DNA of 50,179 bases from Clostridia bacterium (GTDB lineage: Bacteria > Bacillota > Clostridia > Oscillospirales > CAG-272). A program made the position numbers and the translations under genes. The notes under the pieces were generated by a model, which had not been told where the DNA came from, did not search any database, and worked only from the letters and a program-made list of their open reading frames with translations. The stretch lies in the NCBI GenBank assembly GCA_017414385.1, contig JAFQMO010000162.1:1-50179 (forward strand), written 5' to 3'. This document shows, in pieces, positions 33,276-41,263 of the stretch; position 1 is the stretch's first letter, and the number at the start of each line of letters is the position of its first letter.

Positions 33276-34679
33276 ATGGCTAATAAGCTTTTTATTACCG
33301 ATACGATCCTCCGCGATGCGCACCAGTCTCAGGCTGCTACGCGTATGAAGCTGGAGGACATGCTCCCCGCTCTCCACGATCTGGACCAAATGGGTTATTG
33401 GTCTTTGGAATGTTGGGGCGGTGCAACATTTGACTCTTGTATGCGCTTTCTCTCCGAGGATCCTTGGGAACGTCTGCGCATTCTGAAGCAGAATATGCCC
33501 AACACGCCCCTGCAGATGCTTCTGCGCGGTCAAAACCTGCTCGGTTACAAGCACTATGCAGACGACGTCGTTGATGCGTTCGTCAAGGCATCTGTCAAAA
33601 ACGGCATTCATGTCATCCGTATCTTCGATGCACTCAACGATATCCGTAACATGAAGGCTGCGATGACCGCAGCAAAGAAGTACGGTGCACACGTCGAAGC
33701 TGCGATCTCCTACACCGTTTCTCCCGTTCACAACGAGGAATACTTTGTAGAGCTTGCAGGCAGACTTGAGGAGGAGGGTGCAGATACCATCTGTATCAAG
33801 GATATGGCGAACCTCCTTCTTCCCTACGATGCATATTCCCTCGTCAAGGCAATGAAGGAAAAGATCCGTCTTCCCATTCATCTGCACACGCATAATACCA
33901 CCGGTACCGGTGATATGACCTATCTCATGGCAGTCCAGGCAGGCGTTGATATTATCGATACCGCGCTGTCTCCCCTCGCAAACGGTACATCGCAGCCATC
34001 TACCGAGGCAATGGTCGCAACCTTGAAGGGCACCGACCGTGATACCGGTCTGGATCTGGAAAAATTGTCCAGTGTTGCAAAGCATTTCCGCGTTGTCGCC
34101 GACAAGCTGAAGGCAAACGGTTCTCTCGACCCCAAGGTTCTGAATGTTGATCCCAACACACTTCTGTACCAGGTTCCCGGCGGCATGCTTTCCAACCTGA
34201 TCAGCCAGCTCAAGCAGGCAAAGGCAGAGGACAAGCTCTATGATGTTCTTGCTGAGGTTCCGCGCGTCCGTGAGGACTTTGGTTTCCCGCCGCTCGTTAC
34301 CCCTACCTCTCAGATCGTCGGTTCTCAGGCAGTACTGAATGTACTTGCAGGGGAACGCTACAAGATGGTCACCAAGGAGTCCAAGGGTCTGCTTCGCGGT
34401 GAATACGGACAGGTTCCCGGTATTGTCAACGAGGAGATCCGTAAAAAGGCACTCGGCGATGTCGAGATCATTTCCTGCCGTCCGGCAGATCTGATCGAGC
34501 CCGAAATGGAGCATTACACCGAGGAGACCAAGGACTTTGCAAAGAGCGAAGAGGATGTTCTCAGCTATGCGCTCTTCCCGCAGGTTGCAGGCAAGTTTAT
34601 CGCAGAACGTGATAATCCCAAGCCGACAGTCGATCCCGATGCTCCCAGAGAGCTGTTTATCGAGGACCTCGGCAACTGA
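33276..34679 (+). CDS. oadA: Oxaloacetate decarboxylase alpha / pyruvate carboxylase B-type carboxyltransferase
   Basis: A 467-residue carboxyltransferase that moves CO2 between oxaloacetate and biotin, giving pyruvate. It has the HMG-CoA-lyase-like barrel start TDTILRDAHQS, the active lysine in CIKDMAN (Lys175), metal-binding HLHTHNTTG (about 202-210), and the conserved carboxylase domain in the C-terminal half. The biotinyl domain found at the end of the 590-600-residue fused form is absent, replaced by the separate gene at 31598. AAAGGA lies ahead of the ATG. With malate dehydrogenase and fumarase in the window it joins pyruvate to the succinate branch. Confidence 0.92.
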   Translation: MANKLFITDTILRDAHQSQAATRMKLEDMLPALHDLDQMGYWSLECWGGATFDSCMRFLSEDPWERLRILKQNMPNTPLQMLLRGQNLLGYKHYADDVVDAFVKASVKNGIHVIRIFDALNDIRNMKAAMTAAKKYGAHVEAAISYTVSPVHNEEYFVELAGRLEEEGADTICIKDMANLLLPYDAYSLVKAMKEKIRLPIHLHTHNTTGTGDMTYLMAVQAGVDIIDTALSPLANGTSQPSTEAMVATLKGTDRDTGLDLEKLSSVAKHFRVVADKLKANGSLDPKVLNVDPNTLLYQVPGGMLSNLISQLKQAKAEDKLYDVLAEVPRVREDFGFPPLVTPTSQIVGSQAVLNVLAGERYKMVTKESKGLLRGEYGQVPGIVNEEIRKKALGDVEIISCRPADLIEPEMEHYTEETKDFAKSEEDVLSYALFPQVAGKFIAERDNPKPTVDPDAPRELFIEDLGN

Positions 34680-34692
34680 TTTTATCCACACA

Positions 34693-34727
34693 AAAGGCAG
34701 TACATTTTCATGTACTGCCTTTTTTTG
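34693..34727 (+). terminator. Terminator between the decarboxylase operon and the blaR1-like gene
   Basis: A 13-bp perfect stem (34693-34705 and 34710-34722) with a TTTC loop runs into seven T residues. The converging minus-strand gene ends at 34754, and the minus strand shows CCTTTTG after the same stem, so it may work both ways. Confidence 0.92.
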
Positions 34728-34753
34728 TCTATCCTTGAAATCTCTGTGTCATG

Positions 34754-37700
34754 TCAGGATACAAAGATTCCATTTTTGACATGATGGAATGTGTCATCCT
34801 CAAACCAACAGATAGAGTTCCCTCCGCTTGTCGAATGTGAGATAGAAATCACCTGTGTACCGCCGGATGCCCATGTTGTATACAGAAACAGGGAGCTCTC
34901 ATCGGGAAGAAGCGATGCAAGCACCTCGTTCAGATCGCATCGATAAACATTCCCATCCACTTCTCTGTATACGTTGACCTGCTGTCCCATAGAACCGTAT
35001 GTTTCGTAAATCATACCGTCCTCACAAAATGTGTTCTTGTTACAGCAAAGTACAAACCGCGGTGTACCTCCTTCAAATGTAAAGTAGCAAATATTTTTTG
35101 CATTTGCACCGACAGCGTACGAAACACAAATGCCGCTGTTTCCGAAAATATTAGCTGCCTCCGCTATACGGAATGAGGTTGTAAAGGTACTTTCGATCTT
35201 ATGAAACGCGAGATATCCGTCATCTGTACAAAGTGCCGCATAATTGGTCCCGTCCGATGCTCTGATCAGCGCCACGGATCGATCACCGTACATATCGTAG
35301 ATCTCTGTTACATCATCGTGAGAAAGATGTCGGGCAACACAGGGCTCCTCTTCCACCTTCTCCCATGTCAAAGCATCCAGCGGTGTCTGTGTATAGTCAG
35401 CAGAAAGTGCGTAATAATTCTCAAGATCCCATTCCCATGTCATTCCGCCGTCTGTCGTTATCAGCAGAACCTCTGTGACCCCTGTATTGCCAATACACAA
35501 GGTTACAGGAATTGTTCCGATATTTCCGTAAAAGGTCGGTGTCCTTGATACCAGGGCGTATTTCTGCAGCCCATGGGGTATCTCAAGCGACATGATTTCC
35601 CATGTTTTTCCCCCATTCACCGTGCGGGAAATGATCGGTCCCCGATAATCTTTATCGTGTTCATACATCGGATCATAGCTGATAAAGGCAACATCTTCAG
35701 AAGCAAATCCCATACCAAGAACATGATTTCCGCCATAGTCATCACTCACGCTGCCGATATTCCATGTCAGACCACCATCGGAGGAGGTGGCAATATTTTT
35801 CCGTCCGCTGCCAAGGACCGTGCCGGTCAAATGTGCGGCCGCCCAACGGAAATCTCCGAATTCCGCATAGTAAAATGCCACATACGGTTCCATAAAACCA
35901 GGCTCCCATGTTTCAACATCTCTGTCGGTTGCAACCCAATCATGAAAAATATCATAGGGGATCCGTCCGACATAGGCCTTGGTTGTTTCGGTATACAAAT
36001 CGATCCATGGCGTTTCTGCCGATGCAACGTATCCGAGAAAGGGCCCGTGATTCCAATATGCTTTGTTTTCCTCCTTATCCGTGTCCTTTGAATCGGACAC
36101 AGCCCTTTGAATCGGCAGGATCACCGTACAGGTATTCCCCCTCAAAGCAACGGCATCCCGATAAAAGCTATGGTATGGAAAAACAAGTGTCAAAAGGGAT
36201 GATTGAAAATCGTCACTTATGACCTCTGCTGTCACGGTTGCATCCTTCAAAAGGACATTCTCTTGATCTTCAAAACGGAAAACCAACCATTTACCGTCGG
36301 AAAAATCAGCAAGGCCGTATTCCCCGTTTACATAAGGGACACCTTCTTCTTGTGTGGTTGAAGCAAGTACCCTTTGATCGGTTCCGTCAAGATTACTTGT
36401 CAAATATGCCTTCGTAATATAGCTTTGCGCCTCTGCCAAATAAAGGACATCACCACGTACTCCGACAGGATCCAGCCCCAACGGATACCGAATATCTTCC
36501 CCCGTTGAAAGGTCATAGATGCCCCAGCCCTTTGTATATTCCCATCCGGTAATTCTGTATATCAGATGTGTATCATCTGCAAATCCGACCGGACTGTAAC
36601 GTGCCGAATCCGCAAGAGATGCAAGAGAGCCGTTATCCATGCGATCCCCGGGATGAAGATGCGTTTTCAATATCGCTGTCGTACCGTCAGTGTATCGAAC
36701 AGACATCGTACCGTGTCCCGAGGCATCATCCCAGGTCGTATATACCGTATATGTCCCCGAGGGCGAGACGATCGGCATATCGGCTACCACCGAATCAAAC
36801 GGAAATACACCTGCTGTCTCCGTTACAACAAGCTGTCCATCCTCGTATTTTACCATAAACGGATCGATCTCTTTTTCATATCCATAGCCAAACAGATAAC
36901 AAGCATCTTCAATATAATGGATCGAGGAAAGATAAGCATCGCTGTCGATTCTGCAATCCGCCGCAATTTCACCGACCTCGGTATCGATCAGATACAGGTG
37001 ATGCTCATCATATGTATACGATGCATCATCCGGTCCGTCACCCGTTACTACATATGCCAAACAGAGTGTATACCGTTCATCATACGGCCACAAACGATAC
37101 TGTCCGTTGTCAGGAAGCGGGATCTGAACCTCCCGGACCGTAAATCCACCCGCATTCTCTTTGATACCGATCAGCGAAGCTCCGTTTTGGGAATCTTTCT
37201 GCTGCTTGGGAGAAATACGAATCTGCACAACGGTACCGCTCGGTTCCTTTCTGTAATTCTCGCTCCATGATGCCCATTCATCCTCGGTTGCGGTATCCTC
37301 TGACGGACGCGGGATGTCGGAATCATTCAGGACAACATGCAAAACATAGTCGTCAAATGCATGTCCTAACCATACACATCCCATGTCAAGATCCCACCAT
37401 GCATTATCCCAACAGAGCACATCGGACATTTCCTCCAAACGTCCGCAAACGGAGATCGAACGGACTTCACCGGTATACACAGAGTTCAGGATAATCTCCG
37501 ATGGATACATGGTATCCTCAATCATCCGATCATAGTCCCATGAATGGAAAACAAGCAAAATGCCCTCGTGTCCCGCAATGGAATATACCGGCTGACCGGG
37601 CCCGTACTCGGAATATTGACGGCTCAATTCTCCATACGACTGTCGGATCTCACCGACAGTCATTGACAGCAGATCCGTCAAAGCAGAATATTGCTCGCCC

Positions 37701-38836
37701 AGATTATCCTGCTTTACCAAATCTGCCGCATCACTTCCGTCGGTCTCCTTCAGATTTTCGTCCGGATCGGCATTTACATCCACAAATGCACATCCGACAG
37801 CGCTGAAGATCAGCAAAAGCGCCAAGCATACACATACTGTACGATTTTTCGATTTTTTGGTCAACTTCAATATCCGCTCCTTGATCGGTGCACTGCCGAG
37901 TCCAACCGCGTACGGTGTTTTTTGCGGAACTGTATCCAATAAAATATGTGCATAAGCAAACCGCTGATCATCATCCAGCTTTGCTGCAATCGCATCGTCA
38001 CATGCAAGCTCACAGTCCACCTGCGATGTCAGTGCAGCCACCCAGACCAAAGGATTCCACCAAAGCACAATCAGCACAAGGATCCGAAGAAATGCCCAGA
38101 CATGATCCCCATGACGCAGATGTGTATACTCATGGATCATGATCAATGACTGCGCACGCGAGTCAGCAGCCTGCGGCGTTATATAGATCGATGGAAGCAA
38201 TCCCGCAAGACACGGCGCCCCCTTGCTTTCCGAGATATACACCTTGGTACGGTGAATCTGCTTATAAAACAACCTGTCACGGTGCAAACGCGAATAAAAG
38301 ATCATGCCCGTAACAAAAAACCATATTGTCATGATGAGCGAACCAATCAACCACACTGTCATCAATACCTTTTTCAACGGAACCGTATCTCTCGTCTGCG
38401 GTATTATCATCTGCGGCGGCACCGAATCGTTCTCCGATACCGTCGGCTTCGTCACCGTTTCAGATGGGGATACGGGTGTATGTTGTCCCATGTTCTCCGG
38501 ATCTGTCACAGGCGGAATGATCGAATCCGACGGTGTGAACTGAGGGTCTGCAGGCTTTGCGGGGATCACCGTAACCTCGTTGGGCAAAAGCGGCGCATCG
38601 TCCATGGGTTCTGCCGTTTCTTTCGGCAATAGACTACTCTCCTGCAAATATGAGGTATTCTCCAAAATAATTTGCGGAAGCCGTACCTCAAACAAGGAAA
38701 CGGGTATACAAAGTCGAATCAGGACCACAAGCCAAAGTGCATATGTCCAACGCGGCGAAATATGTTGCCGAAAGATTGTCCGAACGACCAAAACCGCAAC
38801 GATCAAAACCGATACGGAAATCAAATATTGAAGCAT
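34754..38836 (-). CDS. BlaR1/MecR1-type M56 metalloprotease fused to a giant extracytoplasmic Asp-box region
   Basis: A 1,360-residue membrane protein. N-terminal helices, a Pro-rich loop (about 70-150) and further helices frame a cytoplasmic M56 protease domain with HEYTH (235-239) and the downstream CELACDDA motif. A last helix at about 333-350 leads to nearly 1,000 extracytoplasmic residues. That region has no penicillin-binding sensor domain. Instead it is beta-rich, with three Asp-box (BNR) motifs: SSDGGLTW (about 1018-1025), VNGGKTW (about 1073-1079) and TTDGGMTW (about 1128-1135), as in beta-propellers. Typical BlaR1 proteins are 580-600 residues. It lies 3 nt after the BlaI-like repressor gene. 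By family logic it senses something outside and cleaves the repressor; the ligand is unknown. Confidence 0.85.
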   Translation of the reverse strand: MLQYLISVSVLIVAVLVVRTIFRQHISPRWTYALWLVVLIRLCIPVSLFEVRLPQIILENTSYLQESSLLPKETAEPMDDAPLLPNEVTVIPAKPADPQFTPSDSIIPPVTDPENMGQHTPVSPSETVTKPTVSENDSVPPQMIIPQTRDTVPLKKVLMTVWLIGSLIMTIWFFVTGMIFYSRLHRDRLFYKQIHRTKVYISESKGAPCLAGLLPSIYITPQAADSRAQSLIMIHEYTHLRHGDHVWAFLRILVLIVLWWNPLVWVAALTSQVDCELACDDAIAAKLDDDQRFAYAHILLDTVPQKTPYAVGLGSAPIKERILKLTKKSKNRTVCVCLALLLIFSAVGCAFVDVNADPDENLKETDGSDAADLVKQDNLGEQYSALTDLLSMTVGEIRQSYGELSRQYSEYGPGQPVYSIAGHEGILLVFHSWDYDRMIEDTMYPSEIILNSVYTGEVRSISVCGRLEEMSDVLCWDNAWWDLDMGCVWLGHAFDDYVLHVVLNDSDIPRPSEDTATEDEWASWSENYRKEPSGTVVQIRISPKQQKDSQNGASLIGIKENAGGFTVREVQIPLPDNGQYRLWPYDERYTLCLAYVVTGDGPDDASYTYDEHHLYLIDTEVGEIAADCRIDSDAYLSSIHYIEDACYLFGYGYEKEIDPFMVKYEDGQLVVTETAGVFPFDSVVADMPIVSPSGTYTVYTTWDDASGHGTMSVRYTDGTTAILKTHLHPGDRMDNGSLASLADSARYSPVGFADDTHLIYRITGWEYTKGWGIYDLSTGEDIRYPLGLDPVGVRGDVLYLAEAQSYITKAYLTSNLDGTDQRVLASTTQEEGVPYVNGEYGLADFSDGKWLVFRFEDQENVLLKDATVTAEVISDDFQSSLLTLVFPYHSFYRDAVALRGNTCTVILPIQRAVSDSKDTDKEENKAYWNHGPFLGYVASAETPWIDLYTETTKAYVGRIPYDIFHDWVATDRDVETWEPGFMEPYVAFYYAEFGDFRWAAAHLTGTVLGSGRKNIATSSDGGLTWNIGSVSDDYGGNHVLGMGFASEDVAFISYDPMYEHDKDYRGPIISRTVNGGKTWEIMSLEIPHGLQKYALVSRTPTFYGNIGTIPVTLCIGNTGVTEVLLITTDGGMTWEWDLENYYALSADYTQTPLDALTWEKVEEEPCVARHLSHDDVTEIYDMYGDRSVALIRASDGTNYAALCTDDGYLAFHKIESTFTTSFRIAEAANIFGNSGICVSYAVGANAKNICYFTFEGGTPRFVLCCNKNTFCEDGMIYETYGSMGQQVNVYREVDGNVYRCDLNEVLASLLPDESSLFLYTTWASGGTQVISISHSTSGGNSICWFEDDTFHHVKNGIFVS

Positions 38837-38839
38837 CCT

Positions 38840-39223
38840 CTACCCCCTCTTTCCTTTTTCCGCTTCATCAAGAATTTGCCGAAGCTCTTCAATGTCCTCC
38901 TGCGAAAGTGCTTTTCTTCCCGCAAGGGCAGAAACCATCATGCCGATACTGCCGTCATATACACGGGACAGAAAGGAATCCGTTTCCTCAGGGGCGACGT
39001 CCTTTCTTTTGATCATGGGATAATACTGCTGGAGCCGGCCACTGTCATCCATATACACAGCCTCCTTCGCAATCAAGCGCTTCAGCATCACAAAAATTGT
39101 AGTTCTGGACCATCCCGTATCCTCCTGCAAGGATTCCACGATCTGTCCAATCGTTCGAGGTGCGCTGCTCCAAAGCAGCTTCATGATTTTCCACTCGCCC
39201 TCAGATAAAGTAATGTGCTTCAT
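38840..39223 (-). CDS. blaI: BlaI/MecI/CopY-family repressor
   Basis: A 127-residue winged-helix repressor. The N-terminal DNA-binding domain reads LSEGEWKIMKLLW, then the recognition region WSRTTIFVMLKRL; the C-terminal helices (about 80-120) form the dimer and contain the region cleaved by BlaR1-type proteases. It is the first gene of a two-gene unit with the BlaR1-like sensor 3 nt downstream. Inverted repeats of the form TAACA-N2-TGTTA overlap its promoter, so autorepression is likely. No beta-lactamase gene is in the window; its other targets are unknown. Confidence 0.93.
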   Translation of the reverse strand: MKHITLSEGEWKIMKLLWSSAPRTIGQIVESLQEDTGWSRTTIFVMLKRLIAKEAVYMDDSGRLQQYYPMIKRKDVAPEETDSFLSRVYDGSIGMMVSALAGRKALSQEDIEELRQILDEAEKGKRG

Positions 39224-39242
39224 AAGTCCTCCTTTTTGTTGT

Positions 39243-39315
39243 TAACAGCTGTTATCTTGATTTTAAGTATATCACATAAGTTAACACGTGTCAACACTAT
39301 TTTCCAATGTTAACA
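39243..39315. promoter_or_regulatory. Putative BlaI operators
   Basis: TAACAGCTGTTA (39243-39254) is a perfect dyad between the start of transcription and the blaI gene. GTTAACACGTGTCAAC (39280-39295, one mismatch pair) covers the -35. TGTTAACA (39308-39315) is a third, shorter copy upstream. All share GTTAACA, and the first two fit TAACA-N2-TGTYA, close to the TACA-N2-TGTA pattern known for CopY/BlaI repressors. Confidence 0.6.
39266..39294 (-). promoter_or_regulatory. Promoter of the blaI-blaR1 operon
   Basis: On the minus strand TTGACA (39289-39294), a 17-bp spacer and TATACT (39266-39271). The -35 lies inside the second inverted repeat. Confidence 0.85.
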
Positions 39316-39496
39316 GTTATTTCACATTTCCGCAAATGATTCGATTCCCAAAATCACCCTTAACAATATCGGCCCTGAATAAAGCAAACTGATGTTCTTT
39401 ATATTTCGGGATTATACCTTTTGAACAAAGCCGTATCGTCTCAATCGATGCTTTTTTAACGGGTTTTTTAAATTTCAATCTTTTTTTGAAAAACTA

Positions 39497-39525
39497 TTGA
39501 AAAACATTTGTTCTTGTGGTATAAT
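39497..39525 (+). promoter_or_regulatory. Promoter of dinB
   Basis: TTGAAA (39497-39502), a 17-bp spacer and TATAAT (39520-39525). Confidence 0.8.
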
Positions 39526-39548
39526 CAACTAAAACAGAACATTCGTTC
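39502..39548 (+). promoter_or_regulatory. Two LexA-type SOS boxes
   Basis: GAACATTCGTTC (39537-39548) matches the Gram-positive core GAAC-N4-GTTC exactly. AAACATTTGTTC (39502-39513, one mismatch) lies in the spacer between -35 and -10. Both positions would block transcription until LexA is inactivated. Confidence 0.7.
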
Positions 39549-39568
39549 TTTATGTTGTGAGGTAAATC

Positions 39569-40831
39569 ATGGATCCCACCATCTTACACGTCGATATGAA
39601 CAACTTTTTTGCAACCGTTTCCTGTCTTTCTCATCCCGAGCTTAAGAGACTGCCCGTTGCGATATGCGGTGATATTGAAAAAAGACACGGCATTATTTTG
39701 GCAAAAAACGATCTTGCCAAACTCCGTGGTGTACGTACCGCGTCCACCATCGGGGAGGCCCGTATGCTCTGTCCTGACCTTCATTTGCTTCCGCCCGATA
39801 ACGATTCCTACCTGCAGATTTCTCATGCCGCACAAAAAATTTATCTGGATTACACCGATCGAGTCGAAAGCTTTGGTATCGATGAATGTTGGCTGGATGT
39901 TTCGGGCAGTCTCAAGCTTTTCGGCGACAAAAGAAGAATTGCCGACGAGATCCGCTGCCGCATGAAAAGAGAACTCGGTATCACGGTGTCGGTCGGCGTC
40001 TCCTTCAACAAATATTTCGCTAAAATGGGCAGTGACTATCAAAAGCCGGATGCCACAACCGTCATCACAAGAGAAAATTTCCGTAATCTTTTGTGGCCGC
40101 TTCCCATACGGGATATGCTTTATGCCGGTCCTGCAACACAAAAGACACTGCATCTCTGCGGCATCGAAACAATCGGACAGCTCGCATGCGCAAACCCCAC
40201 GCAAATCACAACGCTTCTTGGGAAAAACGGTTTTTCGCTGTGGCAATATGCTAACGGAATCGATACATCTCCCGTTATTTGTAACCCGTTTGATATTGTA
40301 ACAAAAAGCATCGGAAACGGGACCACCGCGCCACGCGATTTGATTTCCGACGAAGATGTTTACATCACTATGCGTGTTCTGGCGGAAAATGTCGGTGCAC
40401 GTCTGCGTACGGAGCATCTTTGCTGCCGTACCGTTCATATCGAGCTGCGTGACAAAAATCTTTCAAATAGCGGACGGCAGTCCACGTTGACCGTCCCTAC
40501 CAATCTATCCGAGGATATTTTACAGACAGCATTTATATTGTATAAGGATCTATATGGACAGAACATACGAAAAATACCGATCCGCAGCATTTCCATCCGC
40601 GCCCTTCAGCTGGAAAATGCAGACCATGCACAGCAATTGACCGTAGAATACGATATGCAGCGTCACATCCAAAAAGAGTCTCTCGAACGGACAATCGACG
40701 GTCTGCGCGAACGCTTCGGCAATGACAGTATCCGTCATGCGCATTTGTTCACGGATCCGCTGCTGTCAAGCTTTCACCCCAAAGCAGAGCATACATTTTC
40801 CTTCAATATTTTTCAAAAACAGCATATCTAA
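39569..40831 (+). CDS. dinB: DNA polymerase IV (Y-family translesion polymerase)
   Basis: A 420-residue Y-family polymerase that copies damaged DNA with low fidelity. The metal-binding aspartates are in HVDMNNFF (Asp9) and GIDECWLDVSG; the thumb (GPATQKTLHLCGIETIGQL) and little-finger domains follow. The usual DMDAFFASVE motif reads DMNNFFATVS, a mild variation. No canonical QLxLF clamp-binding tail is seen at the C-terminus, which ends in a short Phe-rich tail. GTGAGGT precedes the ATG. The promoter with LexA-type boxes indicates SOS induction. It is a single-gene unit followed by a tRNA with its own promoter. Confidence 0.92.
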   Translation: MDPTILHVDMNNFFATVSCLSHPELKRLPVAICGDIEKRHGIILAKNDLAKLRGVRTASTIGEARMLCPDLHLLPPDNDSYLQISHAAQKIYLDYTDRVESFGIDECWLDVSGSLKLFGDKRRIADEIRCRMKRELGITVSVGVSFNKYFAKMGSDYQKPDATTVITRENFRNLLWPLPIRDMLYAGPATQKTLHLCGIETIGQLACANPTQITTLLGKNGFSLWQYANGIDTSPVICNPFDIVTKSIGNGTTAPRDLISDEDVYITMRVLAENVGARLRTEHLCCRTVHIELRDKNLSNSGRQSTLTVPTNLSEDILQTAFILYKDLYGQNIRKIPIRSISIRALQLENADHAQQLTVEYDMQRHIQKESLERTIDGLRERFGNDSIRHAHLFTDPLLSSFHPKAEHTFSFNIFQKQHI

Positions 40832-40906
40832 TATCTTCGGTCTTCCAACTCTGCATTTTGAATATAAACAAATTTTTCAAAAATTCCAAAAAAAGTTGTT
40901 TTCCTA

Positions 40907-40935
40907 TTGACAAGCCTTTGGTTTTATGGTATAAT
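40907..40935 (+). promoter_or_regulatory. Promoter of tRNA-Ser
   Basis: Perfect TTGACA (40907-40912) and TATAAT (40930-40935) with a 17-bp spacer, 30 nt before the tRNA. Confidence 0.88.
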
Positions 40936-40965
40936 ATCGGTGTTGTCGAGTAACGATGCCGATAT

Positions 40966-41057
40966 GGAGAAGTCGCGTAGTTGGTCGAGCGCGCGCGACT
41001 GGAAATCGCGTAACTGCCAAACACAGTTCGAGAGTTCGAATCTCTCCTTCTCCGCCA
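40966..41057 (+). tRNA. tRNA-Ser (anticodon GGA)
   Basis: A 92-nt class II tRNA. The acceptor stem GGAGAAG pairs with CTTCTCC (41047-41053), followed by G and an encoded CCA. The anticodon stem CGCGA/TCGCG encloses CTGGAAA, giving anticodon GGA. A long variable arm (AACTG/CAGTT) and a T arm (GAGAG TTCGAAT CTCTC) complete it. It reads UCC and UCU codons. Confidence 0.97.
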
Positions 41058-41058
41058 G

Positions 41059-41090
41059 AAATCCAAGTCTTATGACTTGGATTTTTCTTT
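41059..41090 (+). terminator. Terminator after tRNA-Ser
   Basis: An 11-bp stem (41059-41069 and 41074-41084) with loop TTAT, followed by a T-rich tract. Confidence 0.9.
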
Positions 41091-41200
41091 TTATTTTGAT
41101 GTATATGCATCATCTATGTACATTTAATAACAGAAACGACGGAAAAATCCCATTTTCAACGATTTTTCGAAAAAACAAATGAATAATTATACAAAAAGCA

Positions 41201-41230
41201 TTGACGAATCCCGTCTCTGTGTGGTATAAT
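41201..41230 (+). promoter_or_regulatory. Promoter of putP
   Basis: TTGACG (41201-41206), an 18-bp spacer and TATAAT (41225-41230). Confidence 0.82.
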
Positions 41231-41263
41231 TTAGAAACGACATTATTCGTTGGAGGAAAACAT

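Larger units (their letters stand above)
39224..39568. other. Divergent control region of blaI and dinB
   Basis: This 345-bp gap holds the blaI promoter and three GTTAACA-containing repeats on the left (39241-39315) and the dinB promoter with two LexA-type boxes on the right (39497-39548). Nothing was recognised in 39320-39490. Confidence 0.6.

Noticed and set aside
33255..34691. 478-codon open frame on the minus strand opposite the carboxyltransferase gene
   Set aside because: It is the antisense shadow of a conserved gene with normal motifs; its translation is Cys/His-rich with no recognisable domain and it has no ribosome site.
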